DNA from: Herbiconiux sp.
GTDB taxonomy: Bacteria; Actinomycetota; Actinomycetes; Actinomycetales; Microbacteriaceae
Direction: 5' to 3'
Assembly (NCBI RefSeq): GCF_023264855.1
Contig: NZ_JAHFUW010000010.1
Span: forward strand, 1 to 64,000
DNA: 64,000 nt
Both the position numbers and the translations under genes were made by a program. A model generated the notes under the pieces. That model was not told where the DNA came from. It worked only from the letters and a program-made list of their open reading frames with translations, and searched no databases. Each line of letters begins with the position of its first letter. The first letter of the stretch is position 1. Below, one piece after another: positions 28,947-37,744 of the stretch.

Positions 28947-29785
28947 TGCAGTCGAAGGCCGCCGGGTACTCGAAAGAAGAGTCAGCATTGCTGACCAAGC
29001 TGACGCGAGCCGAGCAGTCTGAGGCAGATGCCGCGGAGCGCCGCCGTAAACGCGAACAGCAGCAGGCGGACCGGCGGACTGCCGCCGATCGGGCAACACT
29101 GGAGTCACGAATCAGTGGAACCGAATCAGCCGTCGACCAGGTTCTTCGCCAGCTTCCTTCCCCAAAACCGGAAAAACTTCGGGTACTGATTCTCGGGGCA
29201 TCCTCGGAAGGAGACCTCCGAGTGGGAAGGGAACAGAAACGCATCCGGGCGGCCGTCGAATCCGCTTTGCACCGCGATCAGATCGAACTCGACGTCCGTC
29301 CGGCGGCGACCACCCATGACCTCCTCGACGGAATTACCAAGTTCCGCCCCCACGTGGTGCACTTCTCAGGCCATAGCAACGAGGACCTCATCGTGTTCGA
29401 GGACGAGCGGGACGCGCCGCACACCGGCGTGATCGTCACGGCCCGCGCGTTTGCCAACGCCATCCGCGCCACCGATGAGCCGCCGCTGCTGGTGCTGTTG
29501 AACTCCTGCAAGTCCGCAGCCCAGATCGATGACCTGGTGGACCAGGTCGTGCCGTTCGCGATCGGCATGGCCGACAGCATCGACGATGCCGACGCGATCA
29601 ACTACGCGGCCCAGTTCTACGCCGCTATCGCCAATGGGCAGTCGGTCAACTCAGCCCACCTGGCCGGACAGGTCCGTCTCGAACTCGACGGACTGGACAG
29701 TGCCGATCTGCCCACGCTGGCGTGGGCAGCCGATGTCGACCCGACAACAACCATCCTCGTCAGGCCCACCGACCCCGCCTGAGCT

Positions 29786-31252
29786 TCACACGGTCCGGCA
29801 TAGCGGCAGTGCGGCGGCCGTGAATGCGGCGGCCTGCTGACCGACGAGCGGTCTGGTCTCGCAGGAGGCTTGGATCGCTGCCTGTTCAATAGCCGCGACC
29901 GCGGCCTCCAGCTCGTCGACGGTGGGGGCCGAGACGCTGATGAGACCGGTGTAGCGCAGTACCCCGTGGCCCGCGGTGAGGTCGGCTTCCTGCTGGAGAA
30001 CGTCCTGGTATTCGGCAGTGAGGGCGGCGTCCTCGATCTGGCCGATCTTTGCCCGCTGAGCGGCGTCGCTGATGTGCTCGACCTTCTTCTTGCGGATGTC
30101 CCGGGCAGCTTGGTCCGAGCGCATCGGAGTGCAGATCAGTGAGAAGCTGCGTTTGATGCCGGTGGACAGCAGCACCGGCGACAGGAATCCGGGATAGACC
30201 ATCGAGCGGGGCCACTCACTGATCCACAGTGTCGTGTGGTGGGCGGAGTCGGTGCGCAAGCGTGTCCAGGACTCGTTGACTGCGACCGGGCCGGCGGTGG
30301 CGAGGTTCTGTCCCAGCTCGCCGTGACGTTCGAGGGTGGCGGCGATCGCCGGGTCGTAGGCACCGCGGAGGATGACGGCGATTTGTCCGGGGGTGAGCCA
30401 TCTGGACGGTGTGAGGTCGGCGGAGCGCAGCGCTGCAACGAGGGTGGACATCTCCTGGCGGAGTACGGCCGCGCCGCCGCGGATGCCGCCCCCGGCGGTC
30501 CTGATCTGCCGGGCGGCGGCTTTCATGTCCAGTGAGAGAGACAGGGTGGTGGCGTGTCGTTCTCCGGCGGGCCCGGCGCGGTCAATGAGTTCGGCGTAGG
30601 TGGTCGCGGCCCAGGAGTCGTTGGAGATCCCGTGGGAGGCCCACCATTCGGCAAGCCCGGTCCCGGAGTCCGGAAGAGTGCGTTCGAGTACTTGCAGGGT
30701 CGCGATCCGTCCCGACCGGCAGACCGTCGCCAGGACGCGCCCCCAGGAGGTGACGCGGCGTTCCTGCTCGCCCGGGTCGAGGAGCACGAACGCGGGATGG
30801 CTGACTTCGCAGACGACGGTAAGGGTCTGCTGGTGGGGGTCGTGAATCATCCCGGCATTCGTGTCGGGGTCGGTGTATTCGCGGAGCCGCGCCGTGTCAC
30901 CAGGCAGGGCGAGAGTGCCGACCGGGCGTGGTGTCACCACGCGCCGCCGGTAGAGGAGCTGCCCGCCGGTGGAACGCCACAGCCACCAGAACGCGACCGG
31001 TAGCCATTCGACAGCGGGGCGTCCGGCGATAGGTGTCCAGGTCAGGGCGGCGGCAAGGACCCAGACGGGTGCGGTGTAGGCGAGGAGAATGCCGCCGCCG
31101 GCGTACAGTGCGCCGACGATGCTCAGGATGCCGGTGGCCAAGGTGATGAGCTGGGACAGAGACAGGCCCAGCAGCACTCCCCGGCGGGTGAGGCGGGAGA
31201 ACTTCACTGGTACCAGTTCCGACGACATGGCGCGCTCGTTCTTGGTCGTCAT
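29786..31252 (-). CDS. SCO6880-like PrgI-family T4SS membrane protein
   Basis: A 488-residue protein. Two membrane segments near residues 25-75 resemble PrgI-type subunits (SRLTRRGVLLGLSLSQLITL). The following ~400 soluble residues resemble the N-terminal domain of VirB4, including the closing stretch AAAFTAALPLCRTV. The separate ATPase gene at 24866-26347 would supply the missing ATPase half. ATG 31252 has AAGGAG 9 nt upstream; a much longer open frame upstream is the shadow of the VirB6-like gene. Confidence 0.83.
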   Translation of the reverse strand: MTTKNERAMSSELVPVKFSRLTRRGVLLGLSLSQLITLATGILSIVGALYAGGGILLAYTAPVWVLAAALTWTPIAGRPAVEWLPVAFWWLWRSTGGQLLYRRRVVTPRPVGTLALPGDTARLREYTDPDTNAGMIHDPHQQTLTVVCEVSHPAFVLLDPGEQERRVTSWGRVLATVCRSGRIATLQVLERTLPDSGTGLAEWWASHGISNDSWAATTYAELIDRAGPAGERHATTLSLSLDMKAAARQIRTAGGGIRGGAAVLRQEMSTLVAALRSADLTPSRWLTPGQIAVILRGAYDPAIAATLERHGELGQNLATAGPVAVNESWTRLRTDSAHHTTLWISEWPRSMVYPGFLSPVLLSTGIKRSFSLICTPMRSDQAARDIRKKKVEHISDAAQRAKIGQIEDAALTAEYQDVLQQEADLTAGHGVLRYTGLISVSAPTVDELEAAVAAIEQAAIQASCETRPLVGQQAAAFTAAALPLCRTV

Positions 31253-31257
31253 GGTTC

Positions 31258-32613
31258 TCACTCCTTCCCGGTCGGCTTCGGAGCCGGAGATGGGGTCTGT
31301 TTCGGTGCGGACGGTGTCTTGGGCGCCGGGGTGGATGGCGGGGGTGTCTGTGACGGTGGGGGTGTGCTGCCTGCCTGGGAGGCGGAGTCGGCGGCGGTCT
31401 CGCCGTGCCCGCCGAGCGCGGCGCCGGCTTTGGGCCCGGCGGTAGCTGCATCTTTGGCGACCTTCGCTCCGATCACTGCCGCTGCGACTGGGCCTGCTGC
31501 CGCAGCACCCGCACCGGCGGAGCTGCCGCCCGCGGCGGCAGCCTTCCCGGCTCCGGCTCCGGCAACGCCACCAGGGTCCTGGGGTGCCGTGTCCTTCGGT
31601 GGCGGCGGGGTCTTTCCACCCCCACCGCCTCTGGAGTTGTTGCCGCCGTCGAGAATCTTCTTTGGGTCGCCGCCCTGTGGCTTCGACGGTGTAGGGATGG
31701 GCCGGTTGAGGGCGTTTTTCGCGTCCTGCTCGGACCCGATCGCGTGGTACATGTCGAAGCCCACAAAGGACAGGAACTTGTACGTCAGGTAGGGAGCGAA
31801 CGCGGCCATCGCCATCAGCACGATCCCGGCGATCGGATCGGCGACGGAAGATAGATCCCCGTCGATCGGCGCGGAGACTTGGGTGATGGCGACGAGGAAC
31901 ATGACGACCAGGACGAGCTTGGAGACGATCAGGGCGATGACGAACATCGCCCATTTGCTGATCCACCCCTTCGTGGCGTCCCATGACGCACCGGAGAACG
32001 CCAGCGGCGCGAGAACGATCGCGACCAGCAGGAGGGCTTTGCGGACGAGGAGGGAGAGCCACACGATGGCGGCGGCGGCGATGGCGAGGCCGGCGAGGAA
32101 GATCGTGATGATCGCCCCGACCCCGGGGGCGGCGATGTTGATCCCGACCAGTCCCGCAGCCAAGAGCGTGATCTTGTCTCCCATCGACTCGGTGGTCTCG
32201 CCGGCGGCTTGGACGATGCCGATGCAGAGCTGATCGACGATCTCCAAGAGCAACGCGGTCAGGGTGATGACGACGAACGATCCGAGGACGGATTTCGCCA
32301 GGCCCAGTGCCGCCCGGGACAGGGCGGTCGGATCTCGACGGATGAGGCCGGTGATGAGTTGGAGGCAGAAGAAGATCAGCATCACGAACACGGCGATGCC
32401 GAACAGGATGTTGTAGACCGCCACATACTCCGGCCGCGTGATATCGACCAGGGTGGTGGTGTCGAACACGGTCCAGACGGCCTCGAACAGCCAGCCCGCG
32501 GCGGCGCCCATCGCGGAGGCGAGCCAGTCGAACGGTGCAGCCACGAGGGACGCGGCGGCTTCGCCGGCCGTGTCGCAGACGGACGAGATGATGGGGACAT
32601 CGCACACACCCAC
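31258..32613 (-). CDS. VirB6/TrbL-like conjugation membrane protein
   Basis: A 451-residue protein with about six membrane segments between residues 30 and 300 (YVAVYNILFGIAVFVMLIFF, VLGSFVVITLTALLLEIV, KALLLVAIVLAPLAF). The C-terminal ~150 residues are low-complexity Gly/Ala/Pro-rich and end KPTGKE. This is the architecture of the inner-membrane channel subunit. GTG 32613 gives proper spacing to GAGGA; GTG 32622 touches the SD. Confidence 0.82.
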   Translation of the reverse strand: MGVCDVPIISSVCDTAGEAAASLVAAPFDWLASAMGAAAGWLFEAVWTVFDTTTLVDITRPEYVAVYNILFGIAVFVMLIFFCLQLITGLIRRDPTALSRAALGLAKSVLGSFVVITLTALLLEIVDQLCIGIVQAAGETTESMGDKITLLAAGLVGINIAAPGVGAIITIFLAGLAIAAAAIVWLSLLVRKALLLVAIVLAPLAFSGASWDATKGWISKWAMFVIALIVSKLVLVVMFLVAITQVSAPIDGDLSSVADPIAGIVLMAMAAFAPYLTYKFLSFVGFDMYHAIGSEQDAKNALNRPIPTPSKPQGGDPKKILDGGNNSRGGGGGKTPPPPKDTAPQDPGGVAGAGAGKAAAAGGSSAGAGAAAAGPVAAAVIGAKVAKDAATAGPKAGAALGGHGETAADSASQAGSTPPPSQTPPPSTPAPKTPSAPKQTPSPAPKPTGKE

Positions 32614-32657
32614 CGCAATCACTCCTCACACATAGGGTTCGAGTCGGGTGGGTGGGG

Positions 32658-32969
32658 TCAGACCTGCTGGCCGACGTTCCAGAAGAAGTTGATGAGCGTC
32701 ACCGACGCTCCGCAGATCACTGCCGCACCGCAGGAGACGAGGACGCCGACCTTTCCCCGTCCGGCGAGGTGAGGGTTGGAGGAGTTCGCGCCGAAGCCCC
32801 ACACGATCGCCGAGATGATCAGCGCCAGGACGGACAGGATCAGGCCGACGGTCATGACGGCGCCGACGATGGTGCGGAGCTGTGCGATACCGGGCAGGCC
32901 GTCGCTGTTGGGATCGATGTTGATGTCCATCGGCATGAGCGCGGGCAGGGCGGTGATGAGATCGAACAC
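32658..32969 (-). CDS. TrbC/VirB2-like small membrane protein, copy 1
   Basis: A 103-residue protein with two membrane segments (VGAVMTVGLILSVLALIISA and VSCGAAVICGASVTLINFF) ending NVGQQV. GTG 32969 has AGGAGG 6 nt upstream. Small two-segment proteins next to the VirB6-like gene fit the pilin-like VirB2/TrbC subunit. The next gene is a paralogue with the same layout and ending. Confidence 0.72.
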   Translation of the reverse strand: MFDLITALPALMPMDINIDPNSDGLPGIAQLRTIVGAVMTVGLILSVLALIISAIVWGFGANSSNPHLAGRGKVGVLVSCGAAVICGASVTLINFFWNVGQQV

Positions 32970-33097
32970 GGTGGGCCTCCTGACGAATGACCTCCGCCCC
33001 TCGGCGGAGAACATGGATGGGTTCGTCGGTCAGGTGCGCGGCCCAACCCGTGAAGCCGCGAACACGACAGGTTCGGGACGTGGGCGGCAGGGCGTCG

Positions 33098-33364
33098 TCA
33101 GAGTTGCTGGCCGAGGGTGATGAGCCAGTTCATCCACGCGACCCCGCCGCCGGCCACGACTGTGGTCGCGAGGGCGGTCCACGCGCCGATGCGTGCCTTG
33201 GACGCAGCGGTGTGGTTGCCGTTGGCGGTAGCGATGGCCCAGATGATGGCGGAGACGATCAGCATCAACACGGCGGTGATGAGCACGAACGTCAGTAGTG
33301 CGCCGATTACTTCGCGTAGGTCGCCGATGCCGCTCAGGCCCTCGAAGTCGGGGAACACGTCCAT
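33098..33364 (-). CDS. TrbC/VirB2-like small membrane protein, copy 2
   Basis: An 88-residue protein with two membrane segments (IGALLTFVLITAVLMLIVSA and TALATTVVAGGGVAWMNWL) ending TLGQQL. It shares layout and the GDLREVIGALLT / AQLRTIVGAVMT pattern with the 103-residue neighbour, so the pair looks like a tandem duplication. The real start is ATG 33364; a longer open frame is the shadow of the hydrolase gene. Confidence 0.72.
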   Translation of the reverse strand: MDVFPDFEGLSGIGDLREVIGALLTFVLITAVLMLIVSAIIWAIATANGNHTAASKARIGAWTALATTVVAGGGVAWMNWLITLGQQL

Positions 33365-33369
33365 GGTCG

Positions 33370-35001
33370 TCAGCTTCCGGCCCGGACGGTGACGTGGAGG
33401 TGGTCGATGTGACGGGTGGTGATATCGGTGCCGTGGGTGTAGTCGCGCCATCCTTCGGCGTCTCGGGCCAGGGACCAGATCTTGTTCTGCCAGATCAGGT
33501 ACTCGACGCCGAGGCTTTCGGCGTGGTCCTTCATCCAGTTGGTGACCTGCCATCCGGCCTCGAGCTGCGGGGGAGTGGGTGGGGTGCCGATGGCGTTGCC
33601 GAACGTGAGATCGCACGCCCGCCCCAGAGGGTGTTCGGAAACGGTGCCCGGACGTGGCGAGTAGCAGGACCACGAGGTCTCCGGGAACGCTGCGGTGGCC
33701 TGGGTGTGGAGGTTCAGGAGGCGGGCGGTGATTTGCCCGCCGGTGGTGGGGTCGTCGACCATTCGGTCTGGGTCGCCATCGACCGGTTCCGGGTCGCCGC
33801 CGGGTGTTCCGGTGGCGGGGTCGCAGCCGGCGGGTGCGCCGGTTGCAGGCTCGGGCAGGTCGGCGGCGTTGTGGGCGTTGAGCCAGGCTGCCGGGTCGGT
33901 GTGCTGGCCGTTGGTGCCGCCGTCACGGACCTCGAAGTGCAGATGTGGGCCGGTGGAGTTGCCGGCGGAGCCGACGTCGCCGATGTGCTGTCCGGCGGTC
34001 ACGGTGTCGCCGGCGGTGACGTGGATGCCGGTCTCCCACATGTGCGCATACGCCGTTGCGACGACTGCTCCGTCGATGTGGTGTTCGATGACGACGAGTC
34101 CGCCGTAGCCGCCGGAGAACTCGGCGACGGTCACGGTTCCGTCTGCCGCGGCGAGGATGGGAGTGCCGTCGGGGGCGGCGAAGTCAGCACCGGTATGGAA
34201 CGAGTTCTCCCCGCTGATCGGGTGGACCCGGGGCCCGTAGTCCGAGGAGGGAACCCAGGTGCCCTCCGGCAGCGGGAACACCACCCGCGACGACTCCGCC
34301 GCGGTCATCACTAGTGGCGCTACTGTGCCGCCGGTCGAAGTGCCCGCAGTGGTCGTGGTGGTGGTGAGGGTGGTCAGGATGGTCTCGGCGACGGGCTCGT
34401 AGTTGCGGTACCGGTCGGGGTAAGCAGATACCTCGACGGCCTGGGCGGCTTCGCCCTTGTCCATCGACTCCCAGCCGGGGATGTCCAGCAGCCCTCGGGG
34501 ACTGGGGTAGTTCGGGCCGTGTGGTCCTCCGAAGAACGCCCGCGCCTGATAGGTGGGGTCCATGAGGTCGGCGACCGTGCCCCACCCGGACTGTGGCCGC
34601 ATCTGGAACAGGCCCAGCGAGTCGTGGTCGGAGCCGTCACCGTCGTTGGGGTAGTTCCCGGACTCGGGGTAGCTGCCCGTGTTGGCGAGCATGCGCAGGG
34701 TGGATTCGGTGAGCGCGGCCATCAGCGCGATCTGGAGCCCGTCCCGGGTAACCCCGTCGATGCTCGCGCCGGTCTCGATGATCGTTGCGGCGTGGGTGAG
34801 TTGCTGGTTGTTGAGGGTGAAGGTCTCTCCGTTCGCGGTGGTCACGGTCAGCGACTCGGGGATCTCGCCGATCGTGATGTCCTTCCCGGGCAGGGTGCAC
34901 GCGGCTGTGGAGGCAGGGTTCATCAGGGCCCCGATCCCGACCAACGCGAACGACGGACCGAGCAGGATTAGAGCGAGAGCGGCAGTGACGAGCTTCTTCA
35001 C
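33370..35001 (-). CDS. Conjugative peptidoglycan hydrolase with SLT-like, M23 and DD-peptidase-like domains
   Basis: A 543-residue exported protein. Residues 1-30 are a signal peptide or anchor. Residues ~55-205 form a lytic-transglycosylase-like region (LMAALTESTLRML, SLGLFQMRPQSGWG). Residues ~235-385 are an M23 metallopeptidase with HTGADFAAPDG and GPHLHFEVRDGG as zinc ligands. The C-terminal ~130 residues contain LGRACDLTFG and RHIDHLHVTV, a second peptidase-like zinc-binding module. It should open the cell wall for the transfer channel (VirB1-like role). Confidence 0.87.
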   Translation of the reverse strand: MKKLVTAALALILLGPSFALVGIGALMNPASTAACTLPGKDITIGEIPESLTVTTANGETFTLNNQQLTHAATIIETGASIDGVTRDGLQIALMAALTESTLRMLANTGSYPESGNYPNDGDGSDHDSLGLFQMRPQSGWGTVADLMDPTYQARAFFGGPHGPNYPSPRGLLDIPGWESMDKGEAAQAVEVSAYPDRYRNYEPVAETILTTLTTTTTTAGTSTGGTVAPLVMTAAESSRVVFPLPEGTWVPSSDYGPRVHPISGENSFHTGADFAAPDGTPILAAADGTVTVAEFSGGYGGLVVIEHHIDGAVVATAYAHMWETGIHVTAGDTVTAGQHIGDVGSAGNSTGPHLHFEVRDGGTNGQHTDPAAWLNAHNAADLPEPATGAPAGCDPATGTPGGDPEPVDGDPDRMVDDPTTGGQITARLLNLHTQATAAFPETSWSCYSPRPGTVSEHPLGRACDLTFGNAIGTPPTPPQLEAGWQVTNWMKDHAESLGVEYLIWQNKIWSLARDAEGWRDYTHGTDITTRHIDHLHVTVRAGS

Positions 35002-35019
35002 GAGTGATTCCCCCCGGCC

Positions 35020-35712
35020 CTATCGGAGGGGGTTGTCGAGCTGGGAGAGCCGCAGCAGATGGCAGGTGTCGTAGGTCGGGCCGCAGACGATGAACACCGT
35101 GAACGTCACCGGATGTTCGGAGGCGACCGGTTCGTTGTTCCAGAGGCCAGAGCGGTGGCGGGTGCCCTCGATTGTGTAGGCGGTCGTTCCCGCAGCGAGC
35201 TGTCCCGGGTGAGCCTGGCCGATGGCGGTGTCCCAGGCATCGGGGACGAACAGGGTGTCGATGGTGAGGTGCTGGGTCGTGGCGTACTGGCGCAGCTCGA
35301 CCCACGCTTCCCGGGTGGGCAGGTAGGTGGCGATGTCGGAGGCAAGCCCGGCTTGCTCGGCGCCAGTGGGGTCGCCGACAGCAAGGAGAACTGAGGTGTA
35401 GTCCAGGGGCATGAATCCGGACGCGGTGTCCCAGGCGAACAGGGCGGTTGCAACGTTGCGGGCGAAGGTCTCCGGATCGTCCGACCCGGCTACGACGGGC
35501 AGGTGTGGTGTCGCAGTCGGCGCCGGGGCGGTAGGTGTCGTGGCGATTGGCCCAGGACCGGTCGAGCCGCTGTCGGTGCCTGCTGGCGTGGGTGGTCCGG
35601 TGATCAGGCCGTAGACGCCGACACCGGCCAGCACGAGAACCGCCGCGACTGCGGCGAGCACGGCGATCCACCGGCGACGGATACGGGGGTCAGTGAGGTC
35701 GGGTGTCTTCAT
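35020..35712 (-). CDS. VirB8-like conjugation protein (putative)
   Basis: A 230-residue protein with a short cytoplasmic N-terminus, one membrane segment (WIAVLAAVAAVLVLAGVGVY), a Pro/Thr-rich linker and an extracytoplasmic domain from ~80 that starts PETFARNVATALFAWDTASG. This architecture matches VirB8/TcpC-type proteins with an NTF2-like fold. The assignment rests on architecture and operon position. Confidence 0.65.
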   Translation of the reverse strand: MKTPDLTDPRIRRRWIAVLAAVAAVLVLAGVGVYGLITGPPTPAGTDSGSTGPGPIATTPTAPAPTATPHLPVVAGSDDPETFARNVATALFAWDTASGFMPLDYTSVLLAVGDPTGAEQAGLASDIATYLPTREAWVELRQYATTQHLTIDTLFVPDAWDTAIGQAHPGQLAAGTTAYTIEGTRHRSGLWNNEPVASEHPVTFTVFIVCGPTYDTCHLLRLSQLDNPLR

Positions 35713-35753
35713 GCCCCGTAGGTGCACTACCGGAACCCAGCGGCGCGGAGTAG

Positions 35754-36767
35754 TCAGAGGGCGCGCAGGTGACCGCCGACGGGCGCGAGGTCGCCGCTGG
35801 TCTGTCTGTCGTGGGCGGCACGCAGCTCGTCTGCGAACCGGCCAGTCCCGGCGACAGTGTCCAGGAAGGACTCAATCTGTTCGTCGCTGAGTTCGGCGGC
35901 GAGATGATCGGCGTCGTAGTGGGTCCACCAGTCGACCAGTTCGCCCCAGGTGAGCACGAACGCCCGTACCGGATACCGCACTGGCTCACCACCTCCATCG
36001 GAGGGCGGGATGGGGCGGGGTGTGTGTTTCTTCGTCTTGCTGTTCTTGGCTCGGGCGAGTGCGTCGGAGGCGAGTTGGTGCAGGTCAGTCTCGCGCTGAT
36101 CTTGAGCGGTGGTCGCGGTGGCGCGGACGGATTCGTATATGGGATGCACCGGTGCGCCGGCATCGATGCGTGCCAACTCAGCGGTGACGTGCGCGCGGAG
36201 TTCGGTCGGTTGGGCGGGGTCGGCGGCGATCTGCTCCAGGTAGCCGATCTTGTCGAGGGTCTTGTAGGAGGCCCCGCCCGGGATCATCGCCGCGGCCTGC
36301 TCGCGGGTCTTGCCGCGAGGGCCGGGTGACGGTGGTGGAAATTTTCCACCACCGTCAGCTCCCGGCTGGTGGTCGCTGCTGAACATGGTTGCTGCTTGTC
36401 GCCGTTCGGCGTCTTCGGCCATCAGGGTTTTCAATTCCCGGTAGAGGGCGGCGGCCTCGGTCTGCGTCAGTGGCTTGTGCAGCGCGTTGTCGTCCTGTTC
36501 GGCCAGGAGATGTCCGAGGCGGTCGGATATTCCGGAGCGGACCCACACGTTGACTTTCTTCCATCCGAGACGTGTGATTGCCGCCAGTCGGCGTGCACCG
36601 CACACCAGCATCCCATCGGGGGTGATCGTGATGGGTTGCAGGAGCCCGTCGCGCTCAATAGACGCAGCAAGTTCATCGATGTCGCCCAGCTCGGTGCGAT
36701 GCCGGCGTCCGACCCGAATCGAGGCGACCGTCCGCTCCAACTCGATGAACCCCGATGGCGCTCTCAC
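35754..36767 (-). CDS. ParB-like nuclease domain protein
   Basis: A 337-residue protein. The N-terminal ParB/Srx-like domain has DIDELAASIERDGLLQPITI and LVCGARRLAAITRLGWKKV (the GxRR box), followed by helical LTQTEAAALYRELKTLMAED. The C-terminal half is variable. On conjugative elements such proteins serve partition, copy control or regulation. GTG 36767 overlaps the upstream gene by 4 nt. Confidence 0.85.
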   Translation of the reverse strand: MRAPSGFIELERTVASIRVGRRHRTELGDIDELAASIERDGLLQPITITPDGMLVCGARRLAAITRLGWKKVNVWVRSGISDRLGHLLAEQDDNALHKPLTQTEAAALYRELKTLMAEDAERRQAATMFSSDHQPGADGGGKFPPPSPGPRGKTREQAAAMIPGGASYKTLDKIGYLEQIAADPAQPTELRAHVTAELARIDAGAPVHPIYESVRATATTAQDQRETDLHQLASDALARAKNSKTKKHTPRPIPPSDGGGEPVRYPVRAFVLTWGELVDWWTHYDADHLAAELSDEQIESFLDTVAGTGRFADELRAAHDRQTSGDLAPVGGHLRAL

Positions 36768-37654
36768 CGCGACCCACCCCCGCCAGGTTCGCGAGGTGCG
36801 GCGAGAGAGACGGCGAGGACGAGGTCGTCATCACGCAGCAGCACCGCGACGGGCTCGCCGATCAGCAGCCGTAGCAGCACGCCCCGCCCGGCAGCGGTCG
36901 CGGCATAGGCCGGGTGGGGATTGCCCAGCGCCGCTTTCAATAGGGCAGTCCAAGAGGTCCGGGGGATGTCGAGCTGGGCGCGAGCGTGCTTGTCGCGTCG
37001 CAGCGCCTCGTAGGTGGCCTGGCGGGTGCCAGCCCTGGTCAGTGCCCCGCAGACGTGTTCGATCCCGGCTCGCGCGGTCGACGGCGGCCAGTCCAGCAGG
37101 GTGAAGAACGCGATGGCATCCTCTACCGCAGCCGACGCCGAGGTGGACGCCCCCGCCGAGGGCTCGTCCTCATCCTGGCTCTTGCCGTCGCCGGTTGGCG
37201 TTGGATCGGTGACGTGGAACGCGGGATCGTAGTCGATCAGGGGATTGTCGCGGTCGCTGAACCGTTCCGGGTCATGGAACGCCGACACATGCGGGCGTCG
37301 TGCCTGATGCACTGAGCACAGCAAGCCTTGGGCACGTTCCTCGAAGATGCAGGTGATCCGTACCGCATGAGTGACCACCGCCCACGGATCGATCGCGGTC
37401 CGGGCGGCCCGGGTGCGCATCACGTCGAACGCTGCGGACGCGGCCTCCCACGGGTCCAACCCGTGCTTGCGCGCCAAGGGCGCGTACTTCTCGGCTACGA
37501 ATACCATCAGCTCCGCTGCCATTGGGTCGCGTCGCCATCCGCCCGGCCCTGAGTCGTGGAGCCGGTGCAGCAGGACCCGTAGGCCTTCGCTGGTTGTGTA
37601 GTCCTCGACGCTCTTGGTCGGGCGCTTGGTGGTGGTGTGCGTGTTCTCGGTCAT
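36764..37654 (-). CDS. Conserved ICE protein of unknown function
   Basis: A 296-residue protein. Residues ~40-125 are helical (PWEAASAAFDVMRTRAARTA, then WAVVTHAVRITCIFEERAQG), and an acidic linker follows. The C-terminal half (LLDWPPSTARAGIEHVCGAL, QATYEALRRD, WTALLKAALGNPHPAY) looks like a DNA-binding-type helical domain. ATG 37654 has AGGAGGTG 9 nt upstream. It is coupled to the ParB-like gene by a 4-nt overlap. No function is claimed. Confidence 0.72.
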   Translation of the reverse strand: MTENTHTTTKRPTKSVEDYTTSEGLRVLLHRLHDSGPGGWRRDPMAAELMVFVAEKYAPLARKHGLDPWEAASAAFDVMRTRAARTAIDPWAVVTHAVRITCIFEERAQGLLCSVHQARRPHVSAFHDPERFSDRDNPLIDYDPAFHVTDPTPTGDGKSQDEDEPSAGASTSASAAVEDAIAFFTLLDWPPSTARAGIEHVCGALTRAGTRQATYEALRRDKHARAQLDIPRTSWTALLKAALGNPHPAYAATAAGRGVLLRLLIGEPVAVLLRDDDLVLAVSLAAPREPGGGGSR

Positions 37655-37744
37655 GGTCAGGGCACCTCCTGACACACAGGTGCGCACGCGTCCCCAGCAG
37701 ACGTCATCGGCGACGTGTTGGTGCTGGGGGCGCGCATCGTCAGC

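Larger units (their letters stand above)
27251..29782 (+). pseudogene. CHAT-domain protein gene, split by an IS256-family element
   Basis: The 5' part (27251-27484, 77 codons) encodes a Lys/Glu/Ala-rich coiled coil starting MSASQYRGQLERKRKQRIEA. The 3' part (28946-29782, 278 codons) continues the coiled coil and ends in a CHAT caspase-like domain, with the His in VHFSGHSNED and the Cys in LLVLLNSCKSA. Removing the IS and one copy of the 9-bp duplication joins the parts in frame (EAGR then LQSKAAGY) into one ~354-residue protein. It is the only rightward gene in the transfer operon and ends 3 nt from the convergent SCO6880-like gene. Confidence 0.85.

Noticed and set aside
31253..32629. A long leftward open frame that would extend the SCO6880-like protein to 947 residues
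   Set aside because: The extra N-terminal part is Arg/His-rich, overlaps the VirB6-like gene on the same strand in another frame, and a good SD plus ATG exists at 31252.
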